From positions 1 to 42,820 of the forward strand of contig NZ_JADEWZ010000043.1 in assembly GCF_015207425.1 (NCBI RefSeq): a DNA stretch of 42,820 bases. The letters run 5' to 3'. The DNA is from Lusitaniella coriacea LEGE 07157. Lineage in GTDB: Bacteria; Cyanobacteriota; Cyanobacteriia; Cyanobacteriales; Spirulinaceae. The position numbers were made by a program, and so were the translations under genes. Shown here in pieces: positions 8,641-18,530 of the stretch. Numbering within the stretch: the first letter of the stretch is position 1; every line of letters starts with the position of its first letter. The notes beneath the pieces are model-generated. The model was given only the letters and a program-made list of their open reading frames with translations, was not told the origin of the DNA and ran no database searches.

Positions 8641-10170
8641 CTACAATCGCCGCCAGCGACGACCATCGCGATTCATCAAAAATTCCGCTTCCGTCGGCTG
8701 CCAAGTTCCCGCTTCGTACTGGGGAACGGTTGCCGGGTCTGCGGGAGCATCCCAGACCGTTAACGCCGGAGTGACGACGCGCCAAGCTTCTTCCACCTCA
8801 TCCGCACGGGTAAACAAGGTTTGATCCCCTAAAATGCAGTCGAGTAACAAGCGGTTGTAAGCATCGGCGGTTGCCATGCCAAAGGAAGATCCGTAACTAA
8901 AATCCATATCGACGCTGCGCGTTCGCAAGTCGGGTCCCGGCATTTTCGCCTCAAAACGCAGAGAAATCCCCTCATTGGGCTGGATGCGCATTGTCAAAAC
9001 ATTGGGACTAGTTTGTTGGGCAACAGATTTAAAAATGAGCAGGGGGACTTCTTTAAATTGAATGGCAATCTCCGTCACCTTTTTCGGCAATCGTTTCCCG
9101 GTGCGCAGATAGAAGGGAACGCCTTTCCAACGCCAATTATCCACCAACAGTTTCATTGCCACAAAGGTCGGCGTGGTGGACTCGGAGTTCACGCCTGATT
9201 CTTCTCGATAACCGGGAACGGGTTTCCCCTTCATCCACCCAGAAGAATATTGCCCCCGAATGGCGGAACAATCAAGATTATTGATGTCTGCGAGACGCAT
9301 GGCTTGCAACACTTTCACCTTTTCGTTGCGAATGCTATCAGCATCAAGGGAGTTAGGCGGTTCCATCGCCGTGATTGCCAGAAGTTGCATCAGATGGTTT
9401 TGCACCATATCTCGCAACGCACCAGAGGTGTCGTAATAACCCGCGCGATCTTCAACGCCAACGGTTTCAGCAACGGTAATTTGAACGTGATCGACGAATT
9501 GGCGATTCCACAGGGGTTCAAAAATAGCGTTGGCAAACCGAAAGACTAAAATATTCTGAACGGTTTCCTTCCCCAGGTAGTGGTCGATCCGATAAACCTG
9601 TTCTTCTTTGCAAACTTCTCGCACGGCTCGATTGAGGGACTTTGCAGAACCTAAGTCTTTGCCAAAGGGTTTTTCGATGACAACGCGGGTTTTAGCAGAA
9701 TCATCCAAGAGTCCTGCCGCTCCCAATTGCCTTAACCCCGGTTTGAAGAATTTCGGCGACACGGCTAAATAAAAGACTCGGTTTCCTCTGGTTCCCCGTT
9801 TTTCGTCGAGTTCTTGGAGAAAGGCTTTAAGTTTTTGGTAGCTTTCGGGTTCGTTCATATTGCCGGAGCAATAGTACAGTCCTTCGGCAAAGTCTTGCCA
9901 AACTTCTTCTAAACCAATTCCGGTGGAAAATTGCTCGATGCCTTCGCGCATTTGCTCGCGGAAGTAGTCGTGACTCCAATCCCGCCGCGCTACGCCCACA
10001 ATGGCAGTTTCTGAGGCGAGTCGTCGCTCTTGTTTGAGTTGATAGAGGGAGGGTACGAGTTTGCGCTGAGTCAGGTCGCCCGATGCGCCAAAAATCACCA
10101 GAATTTGAGGTTCTGGGGTGCGTTCTTGTTGCAGTCCGGTGCGGAGGGGATTTTCTAGTAAAGTCACCAT
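8641..10170 (-). CDS. zwf: Glucose-6-phosphate 1-dehydrogenase
   Basis: Catalyses the first step of the oxidative pentose phosphate pathway, giving NADPH in the dark. From the ATG at 10170 the protein has 509 residues. It shows [10 protein letters not shown] (NADP binding, about 28-37), EKPFG (166-170) and the catalytic RIDHYLGKE (194-202). I chose 10170 because [10 protein letters not shown] is the usual cyanobacterial N-terminus. A TTG at 10215 would add 15 unconserved residues. A hairpin separates it from pfkA upstream, and opcA follows at 99 bp. Confidence 0.97.
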   Translation of the reverse strand: MVTLLENPLRTGLQQERTPEPQILVIFGASGDLTQRKLVPSLYQLKQERRLASETAIVGVARRDWSHDYFREQMREGIEQFSTGIGLEEVWQDFAEGLYYCSGNMNEPESYQKLKAFLQELDEKRGTRGNRVFYLAVSPKFFKPGLRQLGAAGLLDDSAKTRVVIEKPFGKDLGSAKSLNRAVREVCKEEQVYRIDHYLGKETVQNILVFRFANAIFEPLWNRQFVDHVQITVAETVGVEDRAGYYDTSGALRDMVQNHLMQLLAITAMEPPNSLDADSIRNEKVKVLQAMRLADINNLDCSAIRGQYSSGWMKGKPVPGYREESGVNSESTTPTFVAMKLLVDNWRWKGVPFYLRTGKRLPKKVTEIAIQFKEVPLLIFKSVAQQTSPNVLTMRIQPNEGISLRFEAKMPGPDLRTRSVDMDFSYGSSFGMATADAYNRLLLDCILGDQTLFTRADEVEEAWRVVTPALTVWDAPADPATVPQYEAGTWQPTEAEFLMNRDGRRWRRL

Positions 10171-10254
10171 AGAAGTTATAAGTTCAGAATTGTAGCGGTT
10201 GTTATTGAATGTCAAGGGGTGAAAAGCAGACAGGGGATAGAGACATTACAAAAG

Positions 10255-10285
10255 CTTGGCTCCATCGCTGATTTTTTGAGCCAAG
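10255..10285 (-). terminator. Hairpin downstream of pfkA
   Basis: A perfect 8-bp inverted repeat (CTTGGCTC...GAGCCAAG, 15-nt loop) lies between pfkA and zwf. On the minus strand it is followed by CTTTTG, so it could be a weak terminator or a processing/attenuation site that separates zwf from pfkA readthrough. Confidence 0.55.
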
Positions 10286-10353
10286 ACGGTCAAAGTCTCA
10301 AAAGATTATTCTAGTCAATCGGTTCGGGGAAAATCTGTCCAACCTGTCCCCTT

Positions 10354-11439
10354 TTAGCGATCGCCCAAACAAATACCCAGTCCTCGCGCGGTTTTCACTA
10401 GCGTATCCTGGGGATCGACTGCTCGGTAATCCTTAATTGCCTCAGTAATCGGAACGCTTCTCACTTCCCGATTTTGCCAAGTCACCATGCGGTCAAATTG
10501 ACCCGTCGCAATCAGATCCACTGCTGCAACCCCAAACGCAGAACCCAACACGCGATCCAAAGGAGAAGAAATTCCCCCCCGTTGCAAGTGTCCCAAAACC
10601 GTGACGCGGGTTTCTGCACCTGTCGCTTGAGCAATTTCGTTGGCAAAATACTGACCGATTCCCCCCAAACGGCATTCTCCAAATTGTTCCATTTTTTGAA
10701 CAGTTTCCCCTGATTGCGTGCAAACTGCTTCGGAAACTACTGCAACAGAGAAATTTTTGCCTATTTTCTGCCGTCTGCGAACTTTATTGTAGATGTTCTC
10801 TAATTTATAAGGAATTTCGGGAATTAAAATAATTTGCGCTCCCCCAGCAATTCCTGAGTTGAGGGCGATGTGTCCTGCATCCCGTCCCATCACTTCGAGA
10901 ATCATCACCCGACTGTGGCTCGCTGCGGTGAAATGCAAGCGGTCGATCGCTTCTGTGGCAACGCTTACTGCCGTGTCGAACCCGATGGAGAATTCGGTAA
11001 TATTGACATCGTTGTCAATAGTTTTGGGAATAGCAACAAAATTAATATCGCCTTGTTGAGCGAGACGGCGAAGAATCGCCAAACTTCCATCGCCACCAAT
11101 ACCAATGAGCGCATCTAAATTTAATTGATGATAGCCATCGATAATTTCTTGGGAGCGATCGATTGTCGTCCCGTCAGACATGGGGAAAGCAAAGGGATTT
11201 CCTTTGTTCGTCGTTCCCAGGACGGTTCCCCCTAGCATCAACCACGAATCTACCTGCTCGATTCCCAGGGTCATGATTTGTGGCGGACGAGTCATTAAAC
11301 CGTGGGTTGCCTGACAAATGCCGACAACTTCCCATTCATAGGTTCCAACGGCATGGCGGACAACCGCACGAATCACTGCGTTTAATCCCGCACAATCGCC
11401 GCCACTGGTGAGAATTCCAATTCGCTTTTTGTTTGCCAT
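10354..11439 (-). CDS. pfkA: 6-phosphofructokinase
   Basis: A 361-residue PfkA from the ATG at 11439 (MANKKRIGILTSGGDC). A GTG at 11466 would add nine residues not seen in the family. It contains GGDGS (115-119), the glycine form typical of nucleotide-dependent rather than PPi-dependent enzymes, and PKTIDND (138-144) with lysine where E. coli PfkA has glycine. This G-plus-K combination marks a distinct subgroup, so phosphoryl-donor preference should not be assumed from E. coli. The enzyme phosphorylates fructose 6-phosphate in glycolysis. It is the first gene of the minus-strand pfkA, zwf, opcA, cp12 run. Confidence 0.95.
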   Translation of the reverse strand: MANKKRIGILTSGGDCAGLNAVIRAVVRHAVGTYEWEVVGICQATHGLMTRPPQIMTLGIEQVDSWLMLGGTVLGTTNKGNPFAFPMSDGTTIDRSQEIIDGYHQLNLDALIGIGGDGSLAILRRLAQQGDINFVAIPKTIDNDVNITEFSIGFDTAVSVATEAIDRLHFTAASHSRVMILEVMGRDAGHIALNSGIAGGAQIILIPEIPYKLENIYNKVRRRQKIGKNFSVAVVSEAVCTQSGETVQKMEQFGECRLGGIGQYFANEIAQATGAETRVTVLGHLQRGGISSPLDRVLGSAFGVAAVDLIATGQFDRMVTWQNREVRSVPITEAIKDYRAVDPQDTLVKTARGLGICLGDR

Positions 11440-11696
11440 CTTTATCGCTAGCCGTAAACCACTCACTCATTGTCTTATAGAAGCGGTTTGATGCTAGGGG
11501 TGGGAGTCTTAAGAATAATTTCCGATCTGAAGGCGCACGATGGAAAAGTCAACATAATTTCACAGTTTGATACAGAATGACCATGTTTTGCAAAGTTTTA
11601 GTCTTTTGCAACGTAACTCAAAACATTAGTCAATCTCCAGATAGGCACGGAATATTAGCTGATTGATTACATAATATATCCCCTTGTTTGAAAATG

Positions 11697-12203
11697 CTAT
11701 AAGAATCCAACTGCAACGATTAAAGTCCACACAACAACACCTAAAAACATTAGGTTATAAAGTGAGACTTCCCAAAGATCGCCGTATTCGATTTTGAGAT
11801 ATTTTTGATTCTTGTTGTTGATAAAAGCATTGATTTTATTTGCTATTTCAAAAATCTTATTTCGATTAAATGAATATCGATTGTTGGCTATATATAATTT
11901 ACCGACCCAAGTTTTGATGACTAATTTTTTGACTCGATACCCATCGTTAAAGATGGATTTTAGAAGATCCGTCTTTACTTCAGCAAATCTCATTTTATTG
12001 ATGGAGATTTTTTTTGTTTTTTTCTCTTTTATTAAACTGAGATTTGCGATTTCACAATGTCCAAGGTTATCATTCAATCTTCTACAAGTAATTGAAGTTT
12101 CATGAAAACCGAAGAACTCCCAATGAATACTTGCTGATAAAACGACAAGTGCAGTTAGTAACCAAACTAACAATATTTCTTGTGGCGATCCTCTGTTCTT
12201 CAT
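11697..12203 (-). CDS. Hypothetical membrane protein with two terminal membrane segments
   Basis: A 168-residue protein of unknown function. Hydrophobic segments at about 10-27 and 148-167 flank a soluble, Lys/Asn/Ile-rich middle domain with two cysteines (ITCRRLNDNLGHCEI). The topology suggests one compact domain held between two membrane helices. The gene is clearly more AT-rich than its neighbours and has no HIP1 octamer, which may mean relatively recent arrival. It stands alone, with about 230 bp of featureless AT-rich DNA on its pfkA side. Confidence 0.7.
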   Translation of the reverse strand: MKNRGSPQEILLVWLLTALVVLSASIHWEFFGFHETSITCRRLNDNLGHCEIANLSLIKEKKTKKISINKMRFAEVKTDLLKSIFNDGYRVKKLVIKTWVGKLYIANNRYSFNRNKIFEIANKINAFINNKNQKYLKIEYGDLWEVSLYNLMFLGVVVWTLIVAVGFL

Positions 12204-12258
12204 TAAGTTATATTTGTGAATAATATAAACTGCGCCATTAATTCAACTCTCCAATGTC

Positions 12259-13992
12259 TTAATACAATCGTTTTTTACTTTGTAGAAGTTTTGTAAATTC
12301 TCGGGCAGAGAGTGGAGGGCTGAAAAGATAGCCTTGAATTTCATCGCATTGATGTTCGCAGAAAAATTCAAGCTCGTCTTCTGTTTCCACACCTTCTGCG
12401 GTCACTTTTAAGTTTAAGCCGTGAGCCATTTGAATAATGGCTTTGGTAATGGCTTGATTGGTGGGATTATCGACGAGATTTTGCACGAAGCACTGATCTA
12501 TTTTTAAGGCATCGAAGGGAAAACGCAACAGGTAATTTAAGGAAGAATAGCCCGTTCCAAAGTCGTCAATGACAATTTGCATTCCCAGGGCTTTGAAGGC
12601 ATTTAAGCGTTGGGTCGCGATCGCGGGATTTTGAATTAAACTCGGTTCGGTGAACTCTAATTCGACATACTGAAACCCTAGAGGAATCGCTGCCAAAATT
12701 TTAGCAAGGCGCTGGCGCAGGTTGATTTGACTAAACTGACGGCTGGAGAGGTTAATCGCAAGGCGCAGGTCTTTCCATCCCGCTTTATGCCAACTTAGTA
12801 CTTGCTGTCCGGCTGTTTTAACGACCCATTCTCCGATGGGATCGATCAGACCCGTTTCTTCGGCGATGGACATAAATTTATCCGGAGATACTCGTCCGCG
12901 TTCGGGATGTTGCCAGCGCAGCAATGCCTCGCATCCCACGATCTCCCCATTGGTGAGACTGACTTTAGGTTGATAGTAAACCTCAAGTTCTTGATTTTCC
13001 CAAGCTCGACGAAATTCCGCTTCTAGGACAAAAGTATTGGATGCGCCAATATTGAAAACTGCGGTATAAAACTCCGCACCATTTCCCCCTTGCTTTCTCG
13101 CTTCGTTCATCGCTTTTTTAGCGTTGCGCAGTAATTTCTCCATTGTTCGCCCATCGCGGGGATAAAGGGCAACCCCCATGCTGGCAGTCATGAAGACTTC
13201 GCGCTTTTTGAGGAGAAAATGTTGGCTAAATTGTTCTTGAATATCCTCAAGCACATCTCCAATCACCCGTTTGTGTTCGACGGGTTCGAGGACAATTGCA
13301 AATTCATCGGCGTTTAAATAGGCGAGTAGAATATCTTGCCCTAAATTCTCTTTCAAACGATGGGCAACGGCTTGAAGCAGGCGATCGCCATAAATGTAAC
13401 CTAAAGTATCGCGGACGCGATCGAGGCGATCTAAACCCAAACAGAGGATGGGGAGAAGTACCGGGGCAAGATTCCGCGCTGCACGTTCTTTATTACTGGT
13501 TAGGGAATTTGTTTGCAGTAATGTCCGGAAACGATCGCGCAATAATAAACGATTTGGCAGTTCGGTGAGGGGATCGTAATAGCGCAGTCGTTCGATTTTC
13601 GTCTCGTACTGCTGTCGTATTGTTTCCGTTTTTTTGAGGTGAATGGCAACGGTTTTTAAGAGTTGTTCGGATTCGACGGCTTGACTCAAATAATCATCTG
13701 CACCGCGATCCATTGCTTCGCGCCACTGTTGCACCGTTACATCAGCCGACAAAATGATGAAGGGAATCGATACGGTTTGGCTATTCTGCCGAAGTCCATT
13801 GAGGACATCGTAATCGTCCATTTGAGCCAAAGTAGCCGAACATAGAATTGCATCGGGCTTTTCTTGGAAAACGCATTCTACACCCAAAGCTCCATTTTCT
13901 GCCGCGATCGCGCGATAGTCATTCTCCTCTAACCAATTCACCCAATTAAGACGTATCGCTTCATTTTCTTCAATGACTAAAATTTTCCTCAT
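12259..13992 (-). CDS. Receiver-GGDEF-EAL protein, probable c-di-GMP phosphodiesterase with degenerate receiver
   Basis: A 577-residue protein: receiver (about 1-120), GGDEF (135-310), EAL (325-570). In the receiver, the phospho-acceptor position is Ser52 (DAILCSATLAQMDD) and the conserved Lys is Gln104 (YLSQAVES), so ordinary phosphorylation is unlikely. The GGDEF signature is NADEF (227-231), predicting no cyclase activity, although the fold is intact. The EAL domain keeps EALLRW (355-360), AINLSSRQF, DDFGTGYSSL, the lysine in FDALKIDQ and AEGVETEDE, so hydrolysis of c-di-GMP is expected. It may counter cyclases such as the GGEEF protein at the start of the window. The gene runs divergently from thiC. 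Confidence 0.92.
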   Translation of the reverse strand: MRKILVIEENEAIRLNWVNWLEENDYRAIAAENGALGVECVFQEKPDAILCSATLAQMDDYDVLNGLRQNSQTVSIPFIILSADVTVQQWREAMDRGADDYLSQAVESEQLLKTVAIHLKKTETIRQQYETKIERLRYYDPLTELPNRLLLRDRFRTLLQTNSLTSNKERAARNLAPVLLPILCLGLDRLDRVRDTLGYIYGDRLLQAVAHRLKENLGQDILLAYLNADEFAIVLEPVEHKRVIGDVLEDIQEQFSQHFLLKKREVFMTASMGVALYPRDGRTMEKLLRNAKKAMNEARKQGGNGAEFYTAVFNIGASNTFVLEAEFRRAWENQELEVYYQPKVSLTNGEIVGCEALLRWQHPERGRVSPDKFMSIAEETGLIDPIGEWVVKTAGQQVLSWHKAGWKDLRLAINLSSRQFSQINLRQRLAKILAAIPLGFQYVELEFTEPSLIQNPAIATQRLNAFKALGMQIVIDDFGTGYSSLNYLLRFPFDALKIDQCFVQNLVDNPTNQAITKAIIQMAHGLNLKVTAEGVETEDELEFFCEHQCDEIQGYLFSPPLSAREFTKLLQSKKRLY

Positions 13993-14174
13993 GGTTGTAC
14001 TTGCATGGGATAGTTTAACGTTTATGAAATTTCTTCAACAATTCGGAGAGCTTGCACTCGTTTCCCTAGACGCTAAGTTTGGTTAAGAACAATGTTACGG
14101 ATCGATCGCGCTTTGTAAAAATTTTCTTGAGTCAAGCCTATTCTACTCAACTCAAAATGCTAGGATACTTAAAT

Positions 14175-15655
<1,481 letters not shown>

Positions 15656-15659
15656 GTCA

Positions 15660-15720
15660 ATTTAACTAACTAATTAGTTAGTAACTGGGGTTGAGTTAGG
15701 TGGCTTACCTGCTCGACCCC
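15660..15720 (+). terminator. Two hairpins after thiC
   Basis: A near-perfect palindrome (ACTAACTAATTAGTTAGT, about 15664-15682) is followed by a longer stem at 15687-15720. That stem pairs GGGGTTGAG with CTCGACCCC and has an inner AGGT/ACCT pairing. The T-tract afterwards is short, so termination strength is uncertain. Confidence 0.55.
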
Positions 15721-15785
15721 AAAATTTGTTTGCACCTAATATGGATTAAAGACAAATAACGATCGCGTCGGCTCGATTTAAGGAC

Positions 15786-16577
15786 ATGAGCAAAGTAATT
15801 TCTCAACCCAACAAGCAACCTATGTTTTCCCCGGAACACGGGGTTTATGTCGTTTTATTCGGCTCCTTTTTGAGCGGAACGGCATTGGCTCAACATTGGA
15901 CTGTGGCGACGACTCTGGCATTTTTTGCGGCGTTTTTGGGGTTTCAGGCTGAATATCCTTGGGAAATGCAGGTGAAGCAGCGCAAAAGTCTGAAACCGCG
16001 TTTTTTGTTTTGGGGCAGTTTGTACTCCTTGGGTGCGGCGGGAATTGCCCTGTGGCTTTATTTTCAAGCCCCCGTTTTGTTGTGGATTTATTTGGGCGCG
16101 ATCGCGGCTTTGATCGTCGATCTCACAGGAACTTGGTTTAAAGCCCGCAAATCCATTGCGAACGAACTCGTTACTTTTGCTGCGGTTTGTTTGTGCGCGC
16201 CCTTCGCCTATGCTGCAACCACCGGAACCCTTTCTCTGACTGCGATGGGATTGTGGTTGCTCAATACTTGTTATTTCAGTAGTAGCATTTTTAGCGTTAA
16301 GCTGCGCAAACCGAAAACAAACGCATTATTACCGGGAATTTTATATCACGCGATCGCGGCAGTTATTGTCACCGGACTCTATCTTCTCGGCGGACTTTCT
16401 CTCGCAACCGCCCTCGCCTTTAGCCTTGCGCTACTTAAATTCGGGCTGATTGCAGGGCGCAAGGAGTGGTACTGCAACGCTCCCATTCAAACCGTTGCTA
16501 TCCTTGAAACAAGCTTTGCCCTGGGATTTATCGCAATCGTCGCCTTAAGCGTCCTTCCCGCGCATTTGCCCGTTTGA
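15786..16577 (+). CDS. YwiC-like family integral membrane protein
   Basis: A 263-residue polytopic membrane protein with about eight hydrophobic segments. It opens with the family signature SPEHGVYVVLFGSFLSG and has a basic cytoplasmic KQRKSLKPR loop near 64-72. YwiC-like proteins have no established function. The gene follows thiC by about 130 bp, beyond two hairpins, so a link with thiamin is only positional. The ATG at 15786 follows AAGGAC. No truncation is apparent. Confidence 0.8.
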   Translation: MSKVISQPNKQPMFSPEHGVYVVLFGSFLSGTALAQHWTVATTLAFFAAFLGFQAEYPWEMQVKQRKSLKPRFLFWGSLYSLGAAGIALWLYFQAPVLLWIYLGAIAALIVDLTGTWFKARKSIANELVTFAAVCLCAPFAYAATTGTLSLTAMGLWLLNTCYFSSSIFSVKLRKPKTNALLPGILYHAIAAVIVTGLYLLGGLSLATALAFSLALLKFGLIAGRKEWYCNAPIQTVAILETSFALGFIAIVALSVLPAHLPV

Positions 16578-16603
16578 GTAGCCCTTGATTATGATTTTTA
16601 GAT

Positions 16604-16840
16604 TTAGAGGAAAGGATTCGGTTGAACCAACAGCGTAATGCCCTCAATGCCAACCACCGTCACCCGTTCTCCCGAAACAAGGGTCACTGCTTGATTGCAG
16701 CGAGCAAACCACCAGCTTCCCCGGAAGTAAACGCGCCCTTTCTCGTCGGGGTTAATTTCCCCATCAACAATGGCTTCTCCCTGAAAGCGGCGATCCCCTT
16801 GAACTGTACTTGGGGAATGAGATTTGAATAAAGCGAACAT
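16604..16840 (-). CDS. Small NfeD-like OB-fold protein
   Basis: A 78-residue protein that fits the C-terminal soluble domain of NfeD: a beta-rich segment with [20 protein letters not shown], then SWWFARC and [15 protein letters not shown]. NfeD OB domains usually accompany membrane proteases or flotillins. Here the protein has no membrane helices and no such partner nearby. Stand-alone cyanobacterial members of this size exist, so it is probably complete rather than a fragment. Confidence 0.75.
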   Translation of the reverse strand: MFALFKSHSPSTVQGDRRFQGEAIVDGEINPDEKGRVYFRGSWWFARCNQAVTLVSGERVTVVGIEGITLLVQPNPFL

Positions 16841-17643
16841 AATCTACAATCTCCTAGAAAAACCCGATCGCGCAATTGATTCCAACATCTCAAAATACTC
16901 ATCTCTTGCGCCTCTTTTTTCTACTACACCTCCGTTTCATCAAATTCAGTGCATTCACTCTAGATATTTAGGTTAAGTCTTATGAATTTCTTCAGGACGA
17001 GAGTTGAACGCCCTCGACAAGGGCTGATACGGAGAGAGGGAGACACGGAGAGTGGGAAGCAGAGGAAGCTGGGGAAGCTGGGGGAGTTTTTGGATGACAC
17101 GGCACTTCGACACGCTCAGTGACTGGGTGACGCGGGGACGGGGAGAGGTCGGAACGTCTCTGAGGTTTCTACGGCGGTCACAAGCATTTGAGGAAACCTC
17201 AAATGTCGCCACCTCCTCTTGCAGCGCGATTGCACAATCTGAGGGAACCTCAGAGTGCCTCGCGCTGAGGACGCAAGCCGACCTAGGGGAGACGGAGAGT
17301 GGGTGACACAGTGATGACTAAATGATTGATAACTGAAAAAACCTGTTCCCTGTTCTCTATTCCTAGCAAGGGCTTCAGGTAATTTACATCAGGCATAATG
17401 TGCAATTTGAAAGATTTGATATCAAACATTATCCCTGTTGCGCGATCGCGCGACGAACGATCTCGATGCAACAGTTCGCAAGTTTGCGGGGTTGTGGTTA
17501 GCGCAATAACTGATAATAATGAGTGGCAACTGGGGCTATAGACCATTCGGAAACACCAAGCAATTACCTTTTTTTAGCTTTATTCTTGCCTTTTTGCGAA
17601 AATGAAGCAGCCCTACCACCTTTAGGGGAAATCAGCAGTCTAA
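16841..17643. repeat. 800-bp intergenic mosaic of dispersed repeats, including a nested palindromic element
   Basis: I see no gene here. From about 17030 there are G-rich GGGAGACACGGAGAGTGGG and GGGGAAGCTGGGGGAG tracts. A CGGCACTTCGACACGCTCAGTG unit near 17099-17120 recurs inverted and duplicated at 25.36-25.43 kb. A nested palindrome spans 17146-17284 with AGGTCGG/CCGACCT ends and inner hairpins at 17185-17205 and 17239-17253. After it come a block near 17309-17360 shared with 25.29-25.34 kb and a CCTAGCAAGG...CATCAGGCAT block shared with 31.0 kb. The last 250 bp before maf shows no recognised structure. Confidence 0.8.
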
Positions 17644-18276
17644 ATGTCGAAAACAGACTCAACAGAAAACGCGAACATTCCAACCTTTGTGCTTGCTTCC
17701 GCTTCGCCAGCACGAAAAAAATTGTTGCAAACCGCAGGAATAGAACCCCTGATTTGTAAAAGCGATTTCGATGAATCTCAAGTCCAAACAAGCGATCCCA
17801 TAGAATTGGTGCAAACCCTTGCCCTCTCTAAAGCCAAAACCGTCATAGATCGCTTTGAGGATAGCTTGATTTTAGGATGCGATTCAGTTCTCGCGATCGC
17901 GGGAGAAATTCACGGTAAACCAAAATCCCCCCAGCACGCGATCGCGCGATGGCAAAAAATGCGCGGTAATATGGGAACTCTCTACACCGGTCACGCCCTC
18001 ATCGACCAAACCCAAACCCAACACATCCTACGCTGTGGCATCACCAAAGTCTACTTTACCCAAGCGAGCGATCGCGCGATCGAAGCCTACGTTGCCAGTG
18101 GCGAACCCCTCAACTGCGCTGGTTGTTTTGCCCTAGACGGCAAAGGCGGGCTATTTATTGAGAAGCTAGAGGGCTGTCATAGCAACGTCATCGGCTTGAG
18201 TCTTCCCCTACTCCATCAAATGTTAATCGAGCTAGGATACGATATCGCCGACTTTTGGCAATCTGCCAAGATTTAA
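17644..18276 (+). CDS. maf: Maf-family nucleoside triphosphate pyrophosphatase
   Basis: A 210-residue Maf/YhdE-type protein that hydrolyses noncanonical or surplus nucleotides such as dTTP, UTP or modified forms, and has been linked to septum formation. Motifs in order: [13 protein letters not shown] (13-25), [12 protein letters not shown] (about 40-51), [18 protein letters not shown] (catalytic Asp, near 80), GKPKSPQHA and [13 protein letters not shown]. The ATG at 17644 follows directly on the repeat-rich interval. It appears to be monocistronic. Confidence 0.93.
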   Translation: MSKTDSTENANIPTFVLASASPARKKLLQTAGIEPLICKSDFDESQVQTSDPIELVQTLALSKAKTVIDRFEDSLILGCDSVLAIAGEIHGKPKSPQHAIARWQKMRGNMGTLYTGHALIDQTQTQHILRCGITKVYFTQASDRAIEAYVASGEPLNCAGCFALDGKGGLFIEKLEGCHSNVIGLSLPLLHQMLIELGYDIADFWQSAKI

Positions 18277-18530
18277 AGCACAATCTCTTCTTATATAAAT
18301 CATTATTTCTTTGGCAATCATTTTGATATAGTCAAGGGAACAAGAGCCAATCGTCAACTTAACAATAAGTTTCAGCGATTGAAAAGCGTTCCCCATCTCG
18401 GTTAACCCAACCCCGCAACTTCCGCCTACTCCCTTTCTAGATTAGGATAAATAGGCGATCTTGCATGACCTAGGAAAAGCAGTTTCGTCCTCTTAGAGAG
18501 CAACACACCACTGTGTAGGAGAAAATGATT

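Noticed and set aside
17564-17643. Minus-strand frame ending in a Lys/Arg-rich tail just before maf
   Set aside because: It runs through the maf coding region in antisense and has no recognisable domain. The basic tail alone is weak evidence.
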